Part shown: in pieces, positions 34,159 through 43,192 of the stretch
How the letters are laid out: each line of letters begins with the position of its first letter
Position numbering within the stretch: the first letter of the stretch is position 1
NCBI GenBank assembly: GCA_037189845.1
Contig: JBBCIS010000008.1
Location: 310,001 to 374,000 of the forward strand
Reading direction: 5' to 3'
Origin: JAMLHH01 sp037189845
Lineage (GTDB): Bacteria; Bacteroidota; Bacteroidia; Chitinophagales; JADIYW01
DNA: 64,000 nt
Position numbers and translations under genes: made by a program
The notes under the pieces: generated by a model
What the model was told of the DNA's origin: nothing
Seen by the model: the letters and a program-made list of their open reading frames with translations, nothing else
Database searches by the model: none

Positions 34159-34234
34159 TTCCTTTCCCGCTCTCTGATAAAGTTATGCTTTAAAAGTCAT
34201 GAACGGCAAGGAGAAAATATAAAATATCTGTTTG

Positions 34235-34275
34235 TTAAAAATAAACGAGCAACGATATGATTGTCGTCGCTCGTT
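34235..34275 (-). terminator. Terminator after the TonB receptor / lipoprotein operon
   Basis: Twelve-base arms (34244-34255 with 34264-34275, one mismatch) with an eight-base loop; on the minus strand the hairpin is followed by a T-rich tract. It lies just beyond the stop of the His-rich lipoprotein gene. Confidence 0.75.
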
Positions 34276-34295
34276 GTATAAAGAAGCTAATGTGG

Positions 34296-34805
34296 TTATT
34301 GTATTGTGAGCGGGAAGCTGATATCCACATCTGTGGAACCGTTGGAAGGATTTCCATCTTTATTTCCTGAGTAGTGTTTGAGTAATACCCGTAATGATCC
34401 TGCATTTACAGAAGTTGTAGTGATTTCAGATTCGATGCCAATAGGAAGTCCGTTTTTATCCTTGTCTGTAGATTTTATCTGCAGTAAGTCAGCCGGAGTG
34501 GTAGTGATAAACACCTGATGATTGTGGCCATCTTCCTCTATCTCATGTGTGATATCTTCTTCGTGATGTTCGATATTTAAAAAAGTTATATTGGTCTGAT
34601 ATAACGTACCTGCTGTCAGTACAATAGGGTCTACAGCGTCTTCATTCCATTCGAAAACTTTTGTTTCTTCTCCGCCAATGAATTCTATGCGAACAGCATT
34701 GATGAATTCGTTTTCATGCTCATGTACAGGATCATCTTTTTTACAAGCTGTGAAAGACAATGCAAGGATGAAAATAAACAGGATTTGTGATGAAAATCTT
34801 TTCAT
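34296..34805 (-). CDS. His-rich lipoprotein partner of TonB receptor
   Basis: The 169-residue protein has a signal sequence with lipobox (SFTAC) and then two His/Glu clusters: VHEHENEF near the start and EHHEEDITHEIEEDGHNH in the middle. The rest is a beta-sandwich-like domain (ITTTSVNAGSLRVLLKHYSGNKDG). Such His clusters commonly bind zinc, copper or nickel. It lies 12 bases after the TonB receptor gene on the same strand and is its likely surface lipoprotein partner, collecting metal for the barrel. I do not recognise a named family beyond this context. Confidence 0.75.
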   Translation of the reverse strand: MKRFSSQILFIFILALSFTACKKDDPVHEHENEFINAVRIEFIGGEETKVFEWNEDAVDPIVLTAGTLYQTNITFLNIEHHEEDITHEIEEDGHNHQVFITTTPADLLQIKSTDKDKNGLPIGIESEITTTSVNAGSLRVLLKHYSGNKDGNPSNGSTDVDISFPLTIQ

Positions 34806-34817
34806 AAGGTATTGTTT

Positions 34818-37178
34818 TTAGAAATTGTAATTCCATTTTAGGATAAGATTAATACCCTGCAAGTCAGCAAAGTATCTGAATCTGTCCAGATAATCTCTGT
34901 AAGAGTTGTTGGTAATATTGGTGATTTGTAATCCTGCACCCATGGTTTTGCTCCGGACTTTCCATTCAATATGGCTGTCAAAAGAAAGTAGGTGATAAGC
35001 TCCGGGAGGAGGGAGGAAATCATTGGTGCGGCTGACGTACAATTGTTCGCCCACATATTTCCATTCCAGCACAGCATAGAGATTGCTGAGCTTTTTCCAC
35101 TCTGAGCGTTCTAACCCTGCTGCAAGCTTTAATTGATTGGGAGGTGTACCTATTAAATCTTTTTTGTCAGTAAGATCTGTCATCCGTATAAAGCTGTACT
35201 GCGCCTGTAATTTTAACAGGTTAACAATCGGGTAGAAGACCAGGTCTGCGTCTATACCGGCAATACCCACTGCGCCTACTTGCTGATATCTGAATACCGG
35301 AAAAGAACCGCGAATAGTCGTTTCAAACTCATTTTGTGGTTCCAGATAGATATATCCATTAATAAAGTGCAGATAAGGTGTAATATCCAACTTGGCCTTG
35401 CTGTCCCATTGCAGCCCAATGCGATTGGTCCATTTGAAAGAACGTTCAGGATACATGGACGCATCGCCGTATTCTATTGCCGCAGCTGACTGATGCACAC
35501 CCGCACTGTAAAGCTCACTGACATTAGGAGCACGGCTGGCTAGGGCTATGTTACTCATGAAGTGCACAATCTTGCTGATTTGAATATCTCCGGTGAGCAT
35601 GAGCGCGAATGTGTGAAAGTTATGACGAGGTTTGTACAGCTCGTTCTGAGCATTGAATGCAGCGACTCTGAGCTGATGGTTTTCATAACGGAATCCTGAT
35701 TCCAGACTGACTTTCTTGTGTTTCCACTGATTGCGGGCCCATAGAGCGACGTTGTAGAGCTGATAATCAGGAACAACAGGTCTGAATCCGGTTCCGGGTA
35801 CATTCGTATTATCTTTCTGGTAATACTCCAGTCCCGTATGAAAGGCAAACTGACGTATCTGACGGTTAAATTTCGTGGCAATATGATGGGTAAACAATTT
35901 CAGATCCAACACAGGGATTTCTGAGCGTCCGTTTCTTCTCAGGTCGTATTCCTGCCGGCGGTCCTGTTGCAGGTCATATTGTAGCTGGAGCTTACCCCAT
36001 GCTGCGCTGAGCTCTACCTGTTGCTTGAAAGTATGATGGTGGGTTTGTTGTCTCGGATACTGAATTTTGTAGGTCCAGTCATTGATGATGAATGGCTTCT
36101 GATTTTCGATAGCATTTTGCAAATCCTCCACATTCCCGATATGTGAAGCTGCAAGAATGCCGGATTTTCTGTAATAATGATTATAAAAAGTTTGCGACTG
36201 TATATGCAGATTACTGAAAAGCCTGAGGTATGAAAAAGCTCCGTAAGCGTTATTTTCCTGTATACCTGTATTGGATAGTACATATTTCGGAGCTCTTGCA
36301 TCTCCGTTCCTTTTGAATGTACCACCTCCCTGGAATGACATTTTGTGATCATTTGGAAGCACCCAACCTTTGGAAATACGGGCGTGTGTGGCAAATCCTG
36401 ACTGATTGGTGTTGAACGATGAACTGACTTGTCCTGTCCAGTCTGTACGGTAATCCGGTATAGTCTGCTGGATAACGATCACTCCACCCAATGCATCTGT
36501 TCCGTATTCAATTCCTCCTGCTCCTTTTATGACATGTATAGATTGAGCAGATGCAGCATCTATTTCAGGCGCATGCTCTGCTCCCCATGACTGACCGGAA
36601 AGCTTGACCTGATTTTGTAGTATCAGTAATCTGTCAGAATGCAGCCCGTGAATGATAGGCTTGAAGATATTGGTACCGGATTGCAGTATGTTGATCCCAC
36701 TGATATTACTGAGTATCTGTCCCAGATCTTTAGATGGATCTTTGAAATGGAGCTGTTGAATAGATTCCTGTATATTGAGCTCTTTGCCTAATTCTTTATT
36801 GCCAATGATTTCTGTGACAATAAGCTCCTGGTATTCGTGATCCAGAAAAAGCTGTACATCCGTATTGCCTTTGACAGAGATCGTAGTATCTCTGGGTTGG
36901 CATCCTACATGCGTAATTCTGAAAGTATAAATATCCGGGCAGATATTTGTAAAAGTGAAAAAACCATTACTGTCGCTTTGTTCCCCTCGTTCCAGCTCCA
37001 CTATGAAAACCGTGGCGTATGCGAGCGTATTTTGGTTATTTTCATCTAAAACATTTCCTTTAATAATGTATGAACATACAACGTCTTTGTTCGTTGTCTG
37101 GGCAAAAGCAAAATTGCACCATGTTATCAAACCCGTCAGGAAAAGTAATTTCTGCAGCACAAGGACAAAATTAATCAA
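34818..37178 (-). CDS. TonB-dependent outer-membrane receptor, probable metal transporter (ZnuD-like)
   Basis: A signal sequence is followed by a carboxypeptidase-regulatory-like domain (IIKGNVLDENNQNTLAYATVFI, about 35-115), a plug (ILSNISGINILQSGTNIFKPIIHGLHSDRLLI..., about 130-240, with DALGGVIVI) and a beta-barrel ending in the aromatic WNYNF. The C-terminal NITNNSYRDYLDRFRYFADLQGINL resembles ZnuD-type zinc receptors, and the barrel has histidines such as QQTHHHTF. There is no in-frame ATG near the start: the TTG at 37178 or the GTG at 37160 must begin it, and the GTG gives the best signal peptide. A palindrome at 37190-37206 lies just upstream. It leads an operon with the His-rich lipoprotein. 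Confidence 0.88.
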   Translation of the reverse strand: MINFVLVLQKLLFLTGLITWCNFAFAQTTNKDVVCSYIIKGNVLDENNQNTLAYATVFIVELERGEQSDSNGFFTFTNICPDIYTFRITHVGCQPRDTTISVKGNTDVQLFLDHEYQELIVTEIIGNKELGKELNIQESIQQLHFKDPSKDLGQILSNISGINILQSGTNIFKPIIHGLHSDRLLILQNQVKLSGQSWGAEHAPEIDAASAQSIHVIKGAGGIEYGTDALGGVIVIQQTIPDYRTDWTGQVSSSFNTNQSGFATHARISKGWVLPNDHKMSFQGGGTFKRNGDARAPKYVLSNTGIQENNAYGAFSYLRLFSNLHIQSQTFYNHYYRKSGILAASHIGNVEDLQNAIENQKPFIINDWTYKIQYPRQQTHHHTFKQQVELSAAWGKLQLQYDLQQDRRQEYDLRRNGRSEIPVLDLKLFTHHIATKFNRQIRQFAFHTGLEYYQKDNTNVPGTGFRPVVPDYQLYNVALWARNQWKHKKVSLESGFRYENHQLRVAAFNAQNELYKPRHNFHTFALMLTGDIQISKIVHFMSNIALASRAPNVSELYSAGVHQSAAAIEYGDASMYPERSFKWTNRIGLQWDSKAKLDITPYLHFINGYIYLEPQNEFETTIRGSFPVFRYQQVGAVGIAGIDADLVFYPIVNLLKLQAQYSFIRMTDLTDKKDLIGTPPNQLKLAAGLERSEWKKLSNLYAVLEWKYVGEQLYVSRTNDFLPPPGAYHLLSFDSHIEWKVRSKTMGAGLQITNITNNSYRDYLDRFRYFADLQGINLILKWNYNF

Positions 37179-37635
37179 TCTTTTATCAAATGCAACTATG
37201 TTGCATTTTGTTTGTGCTTAAATTTTGAGATCAATTTTATCTGAGCTGAATGAGATATTGAAATGGCTTAATTCCATTTTATTATGTGTCATTAATGCAT
37301 GAATTATATATTGTGAATTTTACTTATTATGTAAAATATATCTTCCTGGGAGAGCTGCAGGAATACTTTAATCATTCATTAGTGAATTCGTGGCTATTTC
37401 TTTCAAAGGTTGTGCTGGATGTCCTGGGATAAATTCTATCGAAGAAATATGGAGTAAATGTGTATGTTTTTAAATTTTGACAGTATTTCATCGATCTGAA
37501 TTTCTTTTGTCAAACTGGTTCAGGACTAATTCGCTTGAAATATCAGTAGGAGCAAGGCATAATTATTAAACTTTTGTACTAAATTTCAACAACTTCTGAA
37601 ACCCGATCAACTTATTCCTGTATAACACTTTTGTT
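37179..37635. other. Divergent intergenic region without genes
   Basis: 457 bases between the TonB receptor and the unknown two-gene operon. Apart from the operator at 37190-37206 and a short ATTTTAC/GTAAAAT hairpin near 37319-37339, I see no gene or RNA. Confidence 0.5.
37190..37206. promoter_or_regulatory. Metalloregulator-type operator palindrome
   Basis: ATGCAACTATGTTGCAT is a perfect 7-3-7 inverted repeat placed 11 bases upstream of the first possible start codon of the TonB receptor. Position and symmetry suit a dimeric repressor such as a Fur-family (Zur or Fur) protein. The regulator itself is not in the window and the identity is inference. Confidence 0.55.
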
Positions 37636-38634
37636 TTGAGTAATTATATCCTTTCGTACCGATTTTTAATTTTGTTATCAGGTCTGCTGTCAGCGTGTCA
37701 GCAGAAGAGAGAGCATGCGATAGATTTCTATTACTGGAGATCAAATTTTAAAATCACTGAAGCTGAACAAAAAGCAGTCACGGATCTGGATGTAAACAAT
37801 ATCTATATCAGGTTATTTGATGTAGATAAAAAAGGAGCGGAGACTAAGCCGGTGGGAGTGATCCATCAGTTTGATGCCACACAATTATCTGTGAATTATA
37901 TTCCTACAGTATTTATTACCAATAGAACTTTTGCAGGCGCCCATCCGGAAGAAATCAAAACATTAGCTGAAAACGTCTTTAAGCTGATCAGTAATATTGC
38001 TGTTTCCGGTCAGATACCAACTTTTACAGAAATACAAATAGATTGTGATTGGACGCAAAGTACCCGTCAGAATTATTTTATGTTTTTAGAAGCATTGAAA
38101 AAGATTTCGGGTAAAAATATTTCAGCAACACTGCGATTACACCAGGTGAAATTTAAAGAGAAAGAAGGTGTTCCGCCACTGGATAAAATGGTGCTCATGT
38201 GTTATGCTACTGAAAATCCCGGTGATGTGAAAGATAAAAATTCAATTCTGGATCTGGACCTTGCAAAGGATTACCTGCAGCATCTGGATCAATATCCGGT
38301 AACGCTGGATGTAGCTTTACCTGTTTATTCCTGGGCGATTATTACCAATCATCTGGGTAAAATCAAGCTGGTCAATTCTTTCAGTGAAGATGATCTGAAA
38401 GGGCAACCTGTACGTCAAGCCGGAAATGGCGTCTATGAAGTGCTGGATGATTTTTTTATTCATAATCTTTATCTCAGTAAAGGATTTAAAATTAAAGTGG
38501 AAAGTATTTCACCTGAATTATTGAAACAAACGATCGCATTCCTCAATAAAAAGATCAAAAAGGATTTTCATATCGTATATTATCATCTCGACGAGAAATT
38601 TATTAAGAATTATCATTTAAAATCACTTGAATGA
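37636..38634 (+). CDS. Hypothetical lipoprotein, TIM-barrel-like
   Basis: No ATG is available; TTG at 37636 gives a good signal sequence with lipobox (LLSAC, residue 21). The mature protein of about 310 residues has alternating strands and helices: DFYYWRSNFKITEAEQKAV, NIYIRLFDVDKKG, FTEIQIDCDWTQSTRQNYFMFLEALKK, VLMCYATENPGDV and FHIVYYHLDEKF. The strand ends EIQIDCDWT and MCYATE recall glycoside-hydrolase-like (GH18-type) barrels but no catalytic motif is certain. The stop overlaps the following gene by ATGA. I do not recognise an assigned family. The pair looks like one functional unit. Confidence 0.7.
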   Translation: MSNYILSYRFLILLSGLLSACQQKREHAIDFYYWRSNFKITEAEQKAVTDLDVNNIYIRLFDVDKKGAETKPVGVIHQFDATQLSVNYIPTVFITNRTFAGAHPEEIKTLAENVFKLISNIAVSGQIPTFTEIQIDCDWTQSTRQNYFMFLEALKKISGKNISATLRLHQVKFKEKEGVPPLDKMVLMCYATENPGDVKDKNSILDLDLAKDYLQHLDQYPVTLDVALPVYSWAIITNHLGKIKLVNSFSEDDLKGQPVRQAGNGVYEVLDDFFIHNLYLSKGFKIKVESISPELLKQTIAFLNKKIKKDFHIVYYHLDEKFIKNYHLKSLE

Positions 38635-41156
38635 AGAAGGCTTTGCTTGGATTAGCTTTTACTATCGGAACTTTTGCATCTGCATTTGCCTGTGCGGATG
38701 GCGGTGGTGAAGATTACTATTATTATAATCTGTTTGATCAGGAAATTTCACGATCTCCTCAATACAGCCCGTTCCTGATGACCATGGATGAGGCTTTATA
38801 CAACGTCCGTGACATTTATAAAAAAAATGAGAATATTGAAGATTGGTCAACATATCTGGGGATTTCCTACGATGATGCCTGGTACCTGGTTTTTAAGTCC
38901 TCCAAGCAATCAATAGATCAGCTGACCAAAACAGGAAAGACTACTGATGTCAGACTTTCATTTGCAGATGCTGAATTTATCAGTAAGCACAGACAGGCTC
39001 TTTTGTACTTGTCATACTCCAAATATCTGGAACCATATATGTTTCACAACAGGATAGAGACGGAAGATTCCTGGTATTATGGTGATAAAGCTGAGAAAAA
39101 TGCGTCACAGCTGGATTATGCAAAGGTCATGAATGTATTGAAACGAAGCTGGAATGCTGAAGCTGACAAAGCATTGAAGTTGCGCTATGGCTACCAAATG
39201 GTGAGGTTTGCTCACTATACCAATCATTATAAAGAGGCGATCAGCTTATTCAGAGAATATGTGGTGCCTTTGAAAATCAAAACGGTCATGTATTACTACG
39301 CACTGGATCAAAAGGCGGGAGCAGAAAGAGCGTTGGGTAATCTCATTCAGGCTAATTATGACTTTTTTGAAGTTTTTTCTCATACTAAAAACAAAAAAGA
39401 GAGTGCTTATATCTCGATGAATTTTACAGAAGATCTCGATTTTAATCAACTTTTGAAAAATGCTGCTACTGATCAGGAAAAAATGGATTTGTATCTCTTG
39501 ATCGGCTATAAAGATTTTAGTAATCCTCTGGCTGCTATGCGTCAGATTGTGAAGATAGATCCCAATGCAGAACAGGCTAAAATATTGTTTGCCAGAGCCA
39601 TCAATTTAGTGGAGAGAGCTTATCTTTTAATGGATTTTAATGAGAAAAAGCAATCCGGTAAAATACCTTTCCTGGCAGACGGCGGATATTACACACCTGA
39701 TCTGACAGAGAATTTTTTGAATGAAACCATTCACATCGGCGAAGAACAGGCCGGGGCAGCACAGGATACAGATTTCTGGAATCTTTCACTGGCATATCTG
39801 ACTAATCTCAGCAAGGATTTTTCAGCATCAGAAAATTATCTGGCGAAAGTAAATAGTAAGACGACCGAATATCTGGCTCACAAGAAAATGATCACTACAT
39901 TGCTGGAAGTCAACAGAATAGATAAAATTACTCCTGAGATAGAGCAGAATTTATTAAGAAAATATAGTGCTATTCTGAATTTTGAGCTGGTGTATCCGGA
40001 AGGTGTCAGTTATTATGATCATACTTTCAGCAGAGAAGAGCTGACTAAGAACAGGATGAAAGAACTGATCAAGGATATTCTCGCAAACAGATATTTTCTT
40101 CAGGGAGATAAGGCAAAAGCTTTTTTGCTGCACAATACCATAGAATCTTTTGCCAATAATGTACAATGGGATTTGTTGAATGATCTGGAGCGATTGAGTA
40201 ACAAAAAAGATAAAAATGAATTTGAAAAATATCTGACAGAAAACATGTACTACTTTGCTTTCGACCAGAGTACTTACATGTCTCACAAGAAAAGATCACA
40301 GTTTGTATTAGGTGATTTCCTGTGCAATTACAAAGGAACTTTGTACCTGAAAGAACAGAAATTTGATCTGGCAAAAAAAGAGTTTCAAAAAATCCAGCAG
40401 GATTTTTATCCTGAAAGCACCAATTATTTTTCTGATCAGCGGACTGGTACTTATGATGGATTTTCAGGAATATCAAGCGGAATTTTTGGCTACAACATCA
40501 AAGAGTGTTTTGAGTGTCAGGAACAGGAAATGATCTCTACTCCATATATTACTGAGTTTAGTTTTATCAGGGAACTGATGAATAAAACCGAGTTGACAGA
40601 TGTCTTGATCAGGTTGTCAGATATCGCCCGGCAAAATAGCGAAGCAGGAGTGAAGGCCAATTTCCTGCTGGCCAACTTCTATTACAATACTACCGGTTTA
40701 GGATATTTCAGAGAGCTGCTTTCTTTTGATCTGAACAATGCTTATGGACCTAAGTTTCACGACTTATTGTCTCCGGAAGACGAAGTAAAGAAGCTCAATG
40801 GGGTATTTTCCAATTATTATAAGAATTTTGATTGGTATTCAAGTTTCTCCGGCGATTTCAATGTCAGTATGAATTATGCAAAAGCCGCTCTAAAAAATGT
40901 CAACGATCCTGAGCTAAAAGCACAGATATTGTTTACAGCATCAAAAATAGAGCAGGGACAATTTTATCTATATGCTCAAAATAATTTGCTGGGCGAATGG
41001 TATAACTCTTATGATCTGGAAAAGCCTGAAATACTCCGTTACAAAATCAAAAATTACAGGACTTATTTCAGAGAATTAAAAGCTCTTTCCTCTACTAAAG
41101 CATACAAAGAAATCAAAAGTAATTGTCTTTATTTCAATGCATACGTAAATATGTAA
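38631..41156 (+). CDS. Large exported helical-repeat protein of unknown function
   Basis: An 841-residue protein with signal peptide ending ...FACADG. The mature start CADGGGEDYYYYNLFDQ is unusual in its Gly and Tyr clusters. The rest is almost all helical with a repeated pattern of two-helix units (LKRSWNAEADKALKLRYGYQMVRFAHYTNHYKEAISLFREYV; EQAKILFARAINLVERAYLL), as in TPR-like solenoids. Two Cys pairs (CFECQEQ) occur near residue 625. It is translationally coupled to the lipoprotein gene. Inference: an envelope scaffold that works with the lipoprotein; no enzyme motif is seen. The stop is followed by a MITE-like insertion. Confidence 0.75.
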   Translation: MKKALLGLAFTIGTFASAFACADGGGEDYYYYNLFDQEISRSPQYSPFLMTMDEALYNVRDIYKKNENIEDWSTYLGISYDDAWYLVFKSSKQSIDQLTKTGKTTDVRLSFADAEFISKHRQALLYLSYSKYLEPYMFHNRIETEDSWYYGDKAEKNASQLDYAKVMNVLKRSWNAEADKALKLRYGYQMVRFAHYTNHYKEAISLFREYVVPLKIKTVMYYYALDQKAGAERALGNLIQANYDFFEVFSHTKNKKESAYISMNFTEDLDFNQLLKNAATDQEKMDLYLLIGYKDFSNPLAAMRQIVKIDPNAEQAKILFARAINLVERAYLLMDFNEKKQSGKIPFLADGGYYTPDLTENFLNETIHIGEEQAGAAQDTDFWNLSLAYLTNLSKDFSASENYLAKVNSKTTEYLAHKKMITTLLEVNRIDKITPEIEQNLLRKYSAILNFELVYPEGVSYYDHTFSREELTKNRMKELIKDILANRYFLQGDKAKAFLLHNTIESFANNVQWDLLNDLERLSNKKDKNEFEKYLTENMYYFAFDQSTYMSHKKRSQFVLGDFLCNYKGTLYLKEQKFDLAKKEFQKIQQDFYPESTNYFSDQRTGTYDGFSGISSGIFGYNIKECFECQEQEMISTPYITEFSFIRELMNKTELTDVLIRLSDIARQNSEAGVKANFLLANFYYNTTGLGYFRELLSFDLNNAYGPKFHDLLSPEDEVKKLNGVFSNYYKNFDWYSSFSGDFNVSMNYAKAALKNVNDPELKAQILFTASKIEQGQFYLYAQNNLLGEWYNSYDLEKPEILRYKIKNYRTYFRELKALSSTKAYKEIKSNCLYFNAYVNM

Positions 41157-41340
41157 CAATGGGATTCAATGTCGTTTAGTTAAGCAAAAAAGATCTCGTA
41201 GAGGTCAAATGGTTATAGAAAAAATGATGCACAATATACATTCGACCCCATTCGGGGGTGCACAAAATGATTGCCATTCATGGGCTATAAACATTAGAAT
41301 CCTACGGATTCTCTTAACTAAACAACATTGCAATGGGATT
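41157..41340. mobile_element. MITE-like palindromic element with 10-base target duplication
   Basis: Eighteen-base terminal inverted repeats at 41167-41184 and 41313-41330 differ by one base. They are flanked by an exact direct repeat CAATGGGATT at 41157-41166 and 41331-41340. The interior (about 128 bases) is itself an imperfect palindrome with further hairpins such as CCCC-ATTC-GGGG. There is no coding capacity. The structure is that of a non-autonomous transposable element or a dispersed palindromic repeat of 164 bases. It lies immediately after the stop of the 841-residue gene. Confidence 0.8.
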
Positions 41341-41346
41341 TGATAA

Positions 41347-41388
41347 GAAAAATAGTAGCAGACAAATGTTTACTACTGTTTTTTTTAT
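41347..41388. terminator. Weak bidirectional terminator between the MITE and corA
   Basis: Five-base stem AGTAG/CTACT (41354-41358 with 41373-41377) with eight T to the right and an A-rich tract to the left, which becomes T-rich on the minus strand. It ends five bases before the corA stop. Confidence 0.4.
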
Positions 41389-41392
41389 TGCA

Positions 41393-42469
41393 TTAAATCC
41401 ACTTCTTGATTTTAAAATAAAAGATCATCATGATTGCTAAAATTCCCATGGCTGCGAGACAGAGGTAATACCCATAATGCCATTCGAGCTCAGGCATGTA
41501 CTTGAAATTCATACCATACACACCGGCAATAAATGTCAGAGGAATAAAGATCGACGAAAGGATCGTCAGTACTTTTATAATTTCATTCAGTTTATGGCTG
41601 GTGGATGACATATACATATCGACCAGCCCGGAAGTAAGATCTCTGTATATTTCAGCAGTTTCTATGATCTGAATGCTATGATCATATAAATCTCTCAGAT
41701 AGAGCGTTGTTTTTTCTTTGATAATATCCGTATCATCCTTATCCAGCTTAGTAATGATCTCTCTGATGGGCCAGACCGCTTTTCTGAGCTGCAGAAGCTC
41801 TCTTTTTAATGAATAGATTTCTTGGATCTGCATTTTATGAGGGTGCAGCATCAGGATCTCCTCGAATGCTTCTATTCGTTCACCTATTTTCTCTATCACG
41901 TCATAATAATCGTCTACTACTACATCGAGAATAGCGTAGGCAAGGTAATCGGCAGAAGAATTTCTGATCTTTCCGGTGTGATTGCGCATTCTGGTTTTAA
42001 GCACCTCAAAGATATCTGAAGGACTTTCAAGAAAGGTTATGACATAATTACTCCCCAGAATAATGCTCAATTGCTCAGATTCTACGGTGTTATGATCTTC
42101 ATCAAACTTGAGCAGCTGTATGACAATATAGATGTAAGTGTGAAAGATATCTATTTTTGGGCGCTGATTGACATTGAGTAAATCTTCCAGAGTAAGAGAG
42201 TGGATATTGACAGCTTTGCCTATGTTTTCAATCAGCTTTATATCATGTAGCCCGGTAACATCTATCCATGTAAATTTGCCTTCCTGTTGAATTTTAATAT
42301 CAGAAGTAAAGGAGTCCGGAGCTGATTCCTGAAAAGATTCCTGATTATACTCAATAACTTTAATAGAAATGGGAACATCCTTTTTGGGTCCGAGATATAT
42401 CAGAGAACCGGGAGGCTTGCCTACCTTTGGCGTATTTTTGTGCTTGATGATTTTTTTGCTCTTTGCCAT
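41393..42469 (-). CDS. corA: Magnesium/cobalt transporter CorA
   Basis: The 358-residue protein has the CorA plan: an N-terminal cytoplasmic alpha/beta domain (FTWIDVTGLHDIKLIENIG, then HSLTLEDLLNVNQRPKIDIFHTYIYIVIQLL), a long stalk helix (MYMSSTSHKLNEIIKVLTILSSIFIPLTFIAGVYGMNF) and two C-terminal membrane helices. The selectivity motif YGMNF is intact and the C-terminus has the usual basic end. CorA pentamers import magnesium, driven by membrane potential. ATG at 42469 was chosen over the TTG four codons upstream. It is monocistronic, between a MITE and a toxin-antitoxin pair. Confidence 0.93.
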   Translation of the reverse strand: MAKSKKIIKHKNTPKVGKPPGSLIYLGPKKDVPISIKVIEYNQESFQESAPDSFTSDIKIQQEGKFTWIDVTGLHDIKLIENIGKAVNIHSLTLEDLLNVNQRPKIDIFHTYIYIVIQLLKFDEDHNTVESEQLSIILGSNYVITFLESPSDIFEVLKTRMRNHTGKIRNSSADYLAYAILDVVVDDYYDVIEKIGERIEAFEEILMLHPHKMQIQEIYSLKRELLQLRKAVWPIREIITKLDKDDTDIIKEKTTLYLRDLYDHSIQIIETAEIYRDLTSGLVDMYMSSTSHKLNEIIKVLTILSSIFIPLTFIAGVYGMNFKYMPELEWHYGYYLCLAAMGILAIMMIFYFKIKKWI

Positions 42470-42594
42470 ATCAAATCCCAATGTATAAAAGATAACTTGA
42501 TTTTGTACCAGTCGAAAGAGTAGAAATTTAAGTTGGAAGTAAGATGTATTGTTGCTATAGTTCTAAATTATTATTTTTATAGAAACAGAATTTT

Positions 42595-42813
42595 ATGCGG
42601 ACAATAGAATTGAAAATAAGTGATGATGCATACGAGAGGTTTTTGAATGCATTGGAGAAGTTCACAGAGGAGGAGATTTCTATTGTAGAGAAAAATAATA
42701 ATGACAGACAAATCAGAGAATATCTGGAAGTGGAATTGAGTAATCTGAAATCAGGTCATTCAAAATTGCTTACACAAGCAGAGTTCAATAGAAGTTTGGA
42801 TCAGGTCGTGTAA
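42595..42813 (+). CDS. Putative antitoxin of a type II toxin-antitoxin module
   Basis: A 72-residue charged protein: a short N-terminal strand (RTIELKISDDAYERFLNALEKF) that could be a ribbon-helix-helix-like DNA-binding part, then a helical acidic region (EEISIVEKNNNDRQIREYLEVELSNL) for toxin binding. The stop is two bases before the start of a RelE/ParE-like gene, the usual antitoxin-first order. The antitoxin call depends mainly on this context; no named family was recognised. Such modules are usually autoregulated by the antitoxin-toxin complex. Confidence 0.75.
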   Translation: MRTIELKISDDAYERFLNALEKFTEEEISIVEKNNNDRQIREYLEVELSNLKSGHSKLLTQAEFNRSLDQVV

Positions 42814-42815
42814 TT

Positions 42816-43109
42816 ATGAATATTGTCTACACTGAATCATTTACCGAACGTCTGAAAAGTCAGGTTAAATTTATTTCAAAAGATAATATTACTGCTGCAA
42901 AGAAATTTAAGAAAAATGTGGTATTGAAAATTCTAGAAATTCCCCAAAATCCATTCCGATACAGAAAATCCGTTTACTTTAACGATGATTTGATCAGAGA
43001 TTTGATTTATAAAGGATATACAATTGTATTTAGGATAAATAAAGAATTAGATAAAATAGAAATTTTCGGTTTTATCAAGTATCAGGATGGGCTTGAATTC
43101 GATATTTGA
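42816..43109 (+). CDS. RelE/ParE family toxin
   Basis: A 97-residue protein with the ParE/RelE fold: N-terminal strand (NIVYTESFTERL), two helices (VKFISKDNITAAKKFKKNVVLKIL), the central NPFRYRKS segment and C-terminal strands (LIRDLIYKGYTIVFRINKELDKIEIFGFIKYQ). The spacing RDLIYKGYTIVFRI is typical of ParE-like toxins, which inhibit gyrase, whereas RelE members cleave ribosomal mRNA; the target is undecided. It follows the antitoxin gene by two bases. No terminator follows on the plus strand, and the hairpin beyond serves the opposite operon. Confidence 0.85.
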   Translation: MNIVYTESFTERLKSQVKFISKDNITAAKKFKKNVVLKILEIPQNPFRYRKSVYFNDDLIRDLIYKGYTIVFRINKELDKIEIFGFIKYQDGLEFDI

Positions 43110-43115
43110 TTTGAT

Positions 43116-43145
43116 ATAAAAAAGCTCATGACATTGCCATGAGCT
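43116..43145 (-). terminator. Terminator after the two-component operon
   Basis: Perfect eight-base-pair stem AGCTCATG/CATGAGCT (43123-43130 with 43138-43145) with a seven-base loop. On the minus strand it is followed by a T run. It lies 48 bases after the response regulator stop. Confidence 0.85.
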
Positions 43146-43192
43146 GTGAAATATAAAATACAGTGAGTACTGCAAAAAGTATTTTCCGGATA

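Noticed and set aside
41334..42480. TGGGATTTGATA and its inverse complement flank corA (41334-41345 and 42469-42480)
   Set aside because: Only 12 bases in AT-rich DNA; one copy is partly the corA start region and the other overlaps the MITE target duplication. Coincidence is likely.
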